Source: Parashewanella tropica
GTDB lineage: Bacteria > Pseudomonadota > Gammaproteobacteria > Enterobacterales > Shewanellaceae
NCBI RefSeq assembly: GCF_004358445.1
Contig: NZ_CP037951.1
Location: 731,501-795,500 of the forward strand
Length of the DNA stretch: 64,000 nt
Reading direction: 5' to 3'
Position 1 is the stretch's first letter; each line of letters begins with the position of its first letter. Positions 48,974 through 55,192 of the stretch are shown here, in pieces. Below the pieces are notes generated by a model. That model was not told the origin of the DNA, ran no database searches, and saw only the letters and a program-made list of their open reading frames with translations. A program made the translations under genes and the position numbers.

Positions 48974-49840
48974 ATGTCTGATTCGTCTAGAGGCCCAGTG
49001 CTTGTTCATTCCAATGTTGATTATGTCAATTCACATTTTGGCGTTGGAGCTTCAGTAGGGCTTGGTATACCGAGTCCTGATACCGACTACACGCTCGCTT
49101 TTAATGGCGATTCAGTATTATCCGGTGGCATTGCGGTACTTTATTTGTTTATGGATTTACTGTCTGAATTGGCGGGGCAAAAGTATCGTGAGATGCAAGA
49201 AAAAGCCAAAGTTTCGCGTGATGCGCAGGACGAGGCGAATGAAGTTAATGAGGTCATTGCGAAAGTATCTAAGGAAGGCGATAAAGGTGCTGAACCTCTC
49301 CCTCAAGATGTAATTGATTATATGCGTAATAATGGTATTCAAGTCGACGGCAAGTCTATTGATGACTACTTGAATCACCCAACAAAACCACCTGAGCCAC
49401 AAGCTCATATTTTTTTAACTTCTAGTGATGGCCAAAAGCTAGACTTGTTTCGTTATGATGATGGGACATTTCAGTCTTATGCTGAATTAGATGATGGAAA
49501 AGGTGGTGTCATTCAAGAAACGATTGATCCTGCTAAAGTTCAAGTCTCTACCGATGGCAAAGACGTTACTTATGTATTGAATGGTAAAACGTACAAAGGA
49601 AGCTTCGATGATCCTAAGCCGGATGACAGCCTAGCAACAGTTAAACTGGATAAAGGGCAGCTAGAAGCTGTAAAAGATGCCTTAGAAAATGTCTCTAATC
49701 GAGCGTCTGACTTTGTCTCTCAAGCTCAGTTACAACTTCAAAAAATCATGCAAACCTATAACGTGAGTGTAAGCCTAATCAATAGCATGCAAACCATGCT
49801 AGAAGAAATGAATAAGTCTATTGCCCAAAATATCCGTTAA
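48974..49840 (+). CDS. SseB/EspA-family type III secretion filament (translocon) protein
   Basis: The 288-residue protein matches the Salmonella SseB and EPEC EspA family from memory. After a hydrophobic segment (52-65, GIAVLYLFMDLLSE), residues 79-100 (SRDAQDEANEVNEVIAKVSK), 110-132 (PQDVIDYMRNNGI, VDGKSIDDYL) and 225-287 (LDKGQLEAVKDAL to SIAQNI) follow the SseB sequence in order. The last part is the amphipathic coiled coil that polymerises into the needle-extending filament. SseB has about 196 residues; here an extra beta-rich segment (about 137-222) is inserted before the coiled coil. The partners of such filaments (SseC/D, chaperone SseA, needle) are not in the window, so it is an orphan here. 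It has its own extended -10 promoter. Confidence 0.85.
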   Translation: MSDSSRGPVLVHSNVDYVNSHFGVGASVGLGIPSPDTDYTLAFNGDSVLSGGIAVLYLFMDLLSELAGQKYREMQEKAKVSRDAQDEANEVNEVIAKVSKEGDKGAEPLPQDVIDYMRNNGIQVDGKSIDDYLNHPTKPPEPQAHIFLTSSDGQKLDLFRYDDGTFQSYAELDDGKGGVIQETIDPAKVQVSTDGKDVTYVLNGKTYKGSFDDPKPDDSLATVKLDKGQLEAVKDALENVSNRASDFVSQAQLQLQKIMQTYNVSVSLINSMQTMLEEMNKSIAQNIR

Positions 49841-50145
49841 AGCGCAATTAAACGCTTAAGTGCCTTGGCAATAAATCCATCACTCAATCGCTTTATGGAA
49901 AACCCTTGTTTTAAGGAGTCAGAAGATTTTGAGTCAGCATGATCTAATGACTCGTGAAAACCACCAAACTCTTGTTGAGACTGCTTATTACGACTTTGAC
50001 TCTGTTCATTATCTTCATCTAATACACTTTCGATGAAGTAATCCCTACCTTCGACCAAATCACTATTGGATTTACGTCTTTTCCTTGCTTCGAGACCGAC
50101 AGTTGGCTCACAAGGAGCAATGCCAGAACGTACTGAAGTCACCAT
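49837..50145 (-). CDS. Small basic protein convergent with the SseB-like gene
   Basis: I do not recognise this 102-residue protein. It has a basic cluster RKRRK (21-25) of nuclear-localisation type, an acidic and Gln-rich middle (SVLDEDNEQSQSRNKQSQQE), and a C-terminal amphipathic helix (about 88-102, SDGFIAKALKRLIAL). There is no signal peptide or membrane segment. The ATG has an AAGGAT ribosome site. Its stop overlaps the stop of the SseB-like gene by four bases, tail to tail. It does not look like the known coiled-coil chaperone SseA. A secreted effector or a small regulator is possible; neither is shown. Confidence 0.5.
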   Translation of the reverse strand: MVTSVRSGIAPCEPTVGLEARKRRKSNSDLVEGRDYFIESVLDEDNEQSQSRNKQSQQEFGGFHESLDHADSKSSDSLKQGFSIKRLSDGFIAKALKRLIAL

Positions 50146-50333
50146 AACGTATCCTTAGTAAAACCTCATGGTCTTACAATGAAACTATATTTAAGCCAAT
50201 GCACTCCGGCATTTCTTAAATATCCCCCGTTTTGCAGTCTAATCAGTTTTTGATGATTTGTTGAGAAACTGTTTAGGCCTTTTACCTATGTTATATACAA
50301 TATTTTCATAAATTGAAGTTATATGAATAATCA

Positions 50334-52700
50334 TTAATTTTGAGGTAAACAACGGTGCATGACTTCAGCAGTGATATCCATGATTTCACCAACTCCTACG
50401 GTATACCAAAGTTTCTCTTCTAACATCTTGGCCTTATGTGCGGCATGTCTGGCAATATAATGCCTTTCTTGTTGGATATATTTTAAGTCTGGTTTGCCCG
50501 TTACGCCCACATAAATACGCAATGCGATAAACTTACCTAGCTTTTGACCCGTTTTAATGTATTCAACTTGCTCATCAACCGTTTTAAGTTGATTTTTTGT
50601 GATGGCTTTAAGAGTAAAAGTACCACGAGAGCCTCGGATCAGGTGCAGATAAAAGTCGATACTCATCATTTCTTGATTGGACTTAGTACGTCTGATGAAG
50701 CTGACAATCTGCTTTTTGAAGAAACCGCCTTCAAATAGCGGAGAAAGATCGTAGGTAAAGCTCTCTTTCGCTTTGGCGGCGAATAACTCGGCAACAGGAT
50801 CGCGCTCAGAACTGATGGCAATCGCAGATAACTTGGCCGATTTTTGAGTTTTTTCGATAAAAATCGGCGTGGCAGGCAGTTTGCGCATGACTAGGTTTTT
50901 TAAGCCATCCGATAATTCACCAGATTGATCACCCGATTCAGAAAGTTGTTTAAGCTTTTCTTCGTTGTGAATGATCAATCGATTCATAAAGGTGACACCG
51001 CGGTGTGGCTCGTCAGATTGTGCAGCAACTAAATGAAGCTGTTGACCGTTATTGCGTTGCAGTACCAATCGATAGGGAAGATTTAATAATTGAGTCTTTC
51101 CTGCTAACGCTTGTAGCTTAGGGAAGCCAAGCAAAACAGGTTGGTCACTCATAAAATCAGTCGTGTTAGGCAACGCAAGTTGTAGTCCTTTGGTTGAAAT
51201 ATCTTGAGAATGACCAATCATGGTTTTACCATTCTGCTGAATGCTCACCTCAGTTTTAAAGCTATATCTTGGCTCTTGACGTCGCTCAGCGAAAGCCAGT
51301 GCGGTAAATTTAAGTTGAGATGCTTTATCTTTGGTTTGTGCAAAGACTTTCAGCAAATTTGGGGTAGATGTCGACTGCGCTTGTTGATAGCTATGGCGAT
51401 CGACTTCATTAGTCAGATTAGATAAATGGAGAACATGGCTAAATAAGTTTAATTGTTGCTCTACTAAAGGTGAGTAATGGCTGTCATCACCGGGAATAAT
51501 AGAAGCCTTAAAGCCACGGGCTTTATCAATTTCTAAACTTGATATTTTAAATACTCGCCAACTTGGTTTTTGAGAACCAAATTTAAAAAACAACGCTTTT
51601 AAAGCGTGGTTTTGCAGCTCGTGCAGTGTCGCTGAATAATAGTAAACATGATCTTTGGCAATATGAGTGAAACAATACAGCAAGTTATGCTCTGGGGCGT
51701 TAGGTGCTACGATATGTTTTTCTATACGCTTTGGTGTTAGTGTTTGACCTAACTGACAAACATCATTTTCGTCAGTAAAGTAACTCTTTATAGCCTGATT
51801 CTCAGGGCTAATGAGTGCGTGAGTCAGTTGATTTTTATCGGCATTTAAAAATAATGGTAAGTGGCGCAAGTGCGGCAATAAATGTCGTTCATAACCTAAA
51901 CCTAAGGTATTGGTATAAACCTCATTGACATCGACTTTATAGCGATATTTAAAGTCTCTTATCAACTTAGCTAAAAGCTGAGATAGTTGCTCACTGCCAC
52001 TGGCTCGCTTTAATCTGAAAATATGAAAATTGCCTTCCTCTTCAATATCGACAATTTCATATTCAATACCTTGCTGTAGCTCATCGTAATAGTATTCTTC
52101 ATTTAGCTCTGTGATTTTAACCAGAATCGGCTTACGTATATCAAGGTTGTGCTTATGTGAGAGTCTAATACGCGCACCATGAACAGAAAGGTCGAGTGTA
52201 GAGCCCTCAACATCAATTTTGCCCGCTTGAGCGACCGTAATGTGGACGCTGTAGTTCATGCGCTCTTCACTGCGGTTATAGTAAGTTCCTAATACTACAC
52301 CTGGAATAATAAATTCATCTCTGAGATTTTCTTTATTACCATCAACTTGGACGGTTTGTAAGCGGTGCTTATGTTCGGCCATGACCTCTTCATATGCACC
52401 AAGAGTATATTGATTTTTATAACGGCTTACAGCCGCTTTAAAGCTGGCTATAGCTGGCTCGTCTAAAAAATGAGTTTGTGTATCAAAGGTAAATGTTGAA
52501 CAAGGTAAGTTCGATTTATCTCTTAGATCGATGACACGATTACACTTTGCACTTAAGCGGTTCAACTCCATTTTTAATAAAAAACGATCAGTACTATTTT
52601 CGTCCGTGGTTAACTGCTCAAAAAATTCTTCAAAGTCATCTTCCATTAAAAATGGCTTTAACTGTTCAATTAGATGGGCTTTTACTTGATCAAAACTCAT
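50334..52700 (-). CDS. Large protein with two PilZ cyclic di-GMP binding domains
   Basis: The 788-residue cytoplasmic protein contains two PilZ domains with intact ligand motifs: RSEER (143-147) with DLSVHG (170-175), and RRQEPR (473-478) with DISTKG (500-505). Both fit the RxxxR ... DxSxxG pattern that binds cyclic di-GMP. The intervening and C-terminal regions (about 240-460 and 570-788) are unassigned. Such long PilZ proteins next to radA are known in Shewanella-like genomes. It is read divergently from radA. It likely reads the second messenger made or removed by proteins such as those at 19010 and 26999; the output is unknown. Confidence 0.85.
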   Translation of the reverse strand: MSFDQVKAHLIEQLKPFLMEDDFEEFFEQLTTDENSTDRFLLKMELNRLSAKCNRVIDLRDKSNLPCSTFTFDTQTHFLDEPAIASFKAAVSRYKNQYTLGAYEEVMAEHKHRLQTVQVDGNKENLRDEFIIPGVVLGTYYNRSEERMNYSVHITVAQAGKIDVEGSTLDLSVHGARIRLSHKHNLDIRKPILVKITELNEEYYYDELQQGIEYEIVDIEEEGNFHIFRLKRASGSEQLSQLLAKLIRDFKYRYKVDVNEVYTNTLGLGYERHLLPHLRHLPLFLNADKNQLTHALISPENQAIKSYFTDENDVCQLGQTLTPKRIEKHIVAPNAPEHNLLYCFTHIAKDHVYYYSATLHELQNHALKALFFKFGSQKPSWRVFKISSLEIDKARGFKASIIPGDDSHYSPLVEQQLNLFSHVLHLSNLTNEVDRHSYQQAQSTSTPNLLKVFAQTKDKASQLKFTALAFAERRQEPRYSFKTEVSIQQNGKTMIGHSQDISTKGLQLALPNTTDFMSDQPVLLGFPKLQALAGKTQLLNLPYRLVLQRNNGQQLHLVAAQSDEPHRGVTFMNRLIIHNEEKLKQLSESGDQSGELSDGLKNLVMRKLPATPIFIEKTQKSAKLSAIAISSERDPVAELFAAKAKESFTYDLSPLFEGGFFKKQIVSFIRRTKSNQEMMSIDFYLHLIRGSRGTFTLKAITKNQLKTVDEQVEYIKTGQKLGKFIALRIYVGVTGKPDLKYIQQERHYIARHAAHKAKMLEEKLWYTVGVGEIMDITAEVMHRCLPQN

Positions 52701-52911
52701 GTGTCGATTCTTTGTCGTGCTAAATTAGGGTTAGCCTGTTAGTCTTACTCCTTGTGATCATTAGTAAATGATCAACTTTGTAAGGTGCTAGCTTAAGGCT
52801 TTTTTTGAATTAGAACAATCTAGCAAAACCAATGCCAGTGTTACTTTGACGGAGCTCAAGTGTAATGTATTTCTGGCGAATTTGTTACTTTTTTAACGGT
52901 TTCGAAATCCA

Positions 52912-54276
52912 ATGGCAAAAAATAAAACGGCATTTGTTTGTAATGAATGTGGACAAGACTTTCCTCGTTGGCAAGGACAGTGTTCTGCGTGTAAAGAGTG
53001 GAATACGATCACTGAGGTTCGCTTAGGCTCAGTCAAAGCCAGTAAAGGCTCACAGTTTAGTGGATATGCCGGTGAGGGTGCCAGTGAAGTACAAACCTTA
53101 AATGAAATTGATTTAAATGAACTGCCTCGTATTCCTAGTTCTTTTACTGAGTTTGACCGAGTCTTAGGCGGCGGAATTGTGCCGGGATCGGCAATTTTGA
53201 TCGGTGGTCATCCGGGAGCCGGTAAAAGTACCTTGTTATTGCAAACCTTATGTCAGTTGGCGGAAACCATGCCTGCACTGTACGTCACAGGTGAGGAGTC
53301 ATTGCAACAAGTAGCCATGCGTGCCCATCGCTTAGGGCTTCCTACAGATAAACTTCGTATGTTATCGGAAACCAGTGTTGAACGTATTTGTGATATCGCG
53401 GTAAAGGAAAACCCAAAACTCATCGTTGTTGACTCAATTCAAGTCATGCACATGGCGGATGTTACCTCATCTCCCGGTAGTGTTTCGCAAGTCAGAGAGT
53501 CTGCTTCATATTTGACTCGATTTGCTAAACAACAAGGCATTGCTGTGATTATGGTGGGTCACGTTACCAAAGATGGCAGTCTTGCCGGCCCAAAAGTGTT
53601 GGAGCATTGCATTGATTGCTCGGTGATGTTCGAAGGTGACAGTGATAGCCGTTACCGAACTTTACGCTCCCATAAAAACCGTTTTGGCGCCATTAATGAA
53701 CTGGGCGTGTTTGCGATGACAGAGCGCGGATTGAAAGAGGTCGCCAATCCTTCAGCTATCTTTTTATCTCGTGGAGAAGGTGAAGCATCCGGCTCATTAG
53801 TTATGGTGGTATGGGAAGGCACACGTCCTTTATTGGTGGAGTTGCAAGTGCTGGTGGACAATTCTTCAATGTCGCATCCAAGGCGAGTCGCTGTTGGTAT
53901 GGATGCTAACCGTCTAGCCATGCTGTTAGCGGTTATGCATCGACATGGTGGCTTGCAAATGTCGGATCAAGATGTGTTTGTAAATGTCGTTGGCGGTGTA
54001 AAAGTGACTGAAACCAGTGCAGATTTAACTTTATTAATGGCAATGGTGTCGAGTTTTAGAAGCAACGTTCTTCCCAACGATTTAGTGGTGTTTGGTGAGG
54101 TGGGATTGTCTGGTGAAATTCGTCCTGTACCTAATGGTCAAGAGCGCTTAGTTGAAGCAGCTAAACACGGTTTTAAACGTGCGATCGTTCCTAAAGCTAA
54201 TGCACCTAAAAAGCCACCAGAGGGAATGGAAGTTATCGGTGTGACCAAGCTGAGTGAAGCGTTAGCATCCTTGTAA
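52912..54276 (+). CDS. radA: DNA repair protein RadA
   Basis: The 454-residue RecA-like ATPase drives branch migration in recombination. It has a four-cysteine zinc finger (C10, C13, C24, C27), Walker A GGHPGAGKST (98-107), Walker B IVVDSIQ, the RadA-specific KNRFG motif (255-259) and a C-terminal Lon-protease-like domain (GEVGLSGEIRPV) lacking catalysis. All parts are intact. The 211-base gap before it is AT-rich and holds divergent promoters with the PilZ gene. A perfect inverted repeat follows at 54284-54309. Confidence 0.96.
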   Translation: MAKNKTAFVCNECGQDFPRWQGQCSACKEWNTITEVRLGSVKASKGSQFSGYAGEGASEVQTLNEIDLNELPRIPSSFTEFDRVLGGGIVPGSAILIGGHPGAGKSTLLLQTLCQLAETMPALYVTGEESLQQVAMRAHRLGLPTDKLRMLSETSVERICDIAVKENPKLIVVDSIQVMHMADVTSSPGSVSQVRESASYLTRFAKQQGIAVIMVGHVTKDGSLAGPKVLEHCIDCSVMFEGDSDSRYRTLRSHKNRFGAINELGVFAMTERGLKEVANPSAIFLSRGEGEASGSLVMVVWEGTRPLLVELQVLVDNSSMSHPRRVAVGMDANRLAMLLAVMHRHGGLQMSDQDVFVNVVGGVKVTETSADLTLLMAMVSSFRSNVLPNDLVVFGEVGLSGEIRPVPNGQERLVEAAKHGFKRAIVPKANAPKKPPEGMEVIGVTKLSEALASL

Positions 54277-54283
54277 CAAACAT

Positions 54284-54309
54284 GAATAAATGCCAATTTG
54301 CATTTATTC
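54284..54309 (+). terminator. Inverted repeat after radA, possible attenuating hairpin
   Basis: GAATAAATGC (54284-54293) pairs perfectly with GCATTTATTC (54300-54309) around CAATTT. No T run follows, so it may be a weak terminator or an operator. It lies inside a spurious longer reading frame, which supports the later start at 54357 for the next gene. Confidence 0.5.
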
Positions 54310-54356
54310 GTCAGGCAGTTGTAAAGTGGGTAACCTGTTATTTTTGGAGGGGATTT

Positions 54357-54791
54357 ATGGCTGCTGAGACTCAACCATTGCTAGCTTCGACTGTAGGCTC
54401 TATTAATGCGGGAGGTGAAGAGCAACCTATCACTCCAAAGGTAGGCTTCATTCGCTTTGATAAAGCGCTATATTTTGTTTCAGTTACTCCAGATACGACA
54501 GTTTCAGAGGCCGTAACACTTTTTGTAAAGGATAACCCGAGTCATCGTACTCCGAGTGATTATAGAGAAGGACTGCAGATTCTTTTGTATTTTGAAGGTG
54601 AAGCAGGGCTGCAAGGTCTGATGTCACCTTATCGATCGGCTATTAAAGATTTAAAGATTTTAACAGTTGCTCCTGAAACGGATGACAATTACCAGAAAAA
54701 GGTCAAACAAGCCTTTTATTTTGGATATGGTGTTGATCCTGAAATGGAAAATCGAGTTCAGTCTTCTAAATGTTGTTGCATAATCGCATAA
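54357..54791 (+). CDS. Small protein ending in a eukaryotic CaaX prenylation box, candidate effector
   Basis: The 144-residue protein ends KCCCIIA. The last four residues, Cys141-Ile-Ile-Ala, fit the CaaX box used by host farnesyl or geranylgeranyl transferases, and Cys139-Cys140 next to it are in the position of Ras palmitoylation sites. Bacteria have no such machinery, so the motif would act only inside a eukaryotic cell, as in Salmonella SifA and several Legionella effectors. The N terminus contains ETQPLL (4-9), which fits an acidic dileucine sorting signal. The middle (about 27-125) is a compact unassigned domain. The ATG follows GGAGGGG. It lies 80 bases after radA and 401 bases before the receptor-like gene. 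Confidence 0.7.
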   Translation: MAAETQPLLASTVGSINAGGEEQPITPKVGFIRFDKALYFVSVTPDTTVSEAVTLFVKDNPSHRTPSDYREGLQILLYFEGEAGLQGLMSPYRSAIKDLKILTVAPETDDNYQKKVKQAFYFGYGVDPEMENRVQSSKCCCIIA

Positions 54792-55192
54792 GTGGTAAGG
54801 GGAGGGAGCAGCCCCTAAGTAACTTTCTGATTATTTCCCCTGTCCATCACTGAAAACCATTTAAGATATGGTTAAGTGTCTTAAATGGAAATGCTCTTTA
54901 TTTAAAGTATTTTCGCTGTAATCCTGCATCTTCAAGTATCACGAATATAAATGGTTTCACCAGAAAGATGAATCATGGTTAATTTGATATTTGTTTTGGG
55001 TTTGATCAAATATGAATAACCGAAGGCGATTCTTTTTATCGACACCTATACAGTAAAAGTACAGCTTTGTACTGCTAGGTTTAGCCGTATGGCATTGATT
55101 AACAGATCGTTTTTTATTTCAGTTTCTAAGGATAAGTTTTGAGATGAAAACATGAACTTCTGATCTTCGCGATAACGCGATAAGGAGATGGT
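54792..55192 (+). other. Gene-free leader of the receptor-like protein gene
   Basis: The region holds no plausible gene. It contains a perfect 10-base inverted repeat, CCATTTAAGA (54857-54866) with TCTTAAATGG (54879-54888), and a palindromic TTTGATCAAA near 55001-55010. Either could be an operator or a structured leader. The ribosome site AAGGAGATGG is at the end. No strong -35/-10 pair was found. Confidence 0.4.

Noticed and set aside
54282-54356. 25-codon N-terminal extension of the CaaX protein
   Set aside because: It runs through the inverted repeat after radA, and the strong GGAGGGG site points to the ATG at 54357.
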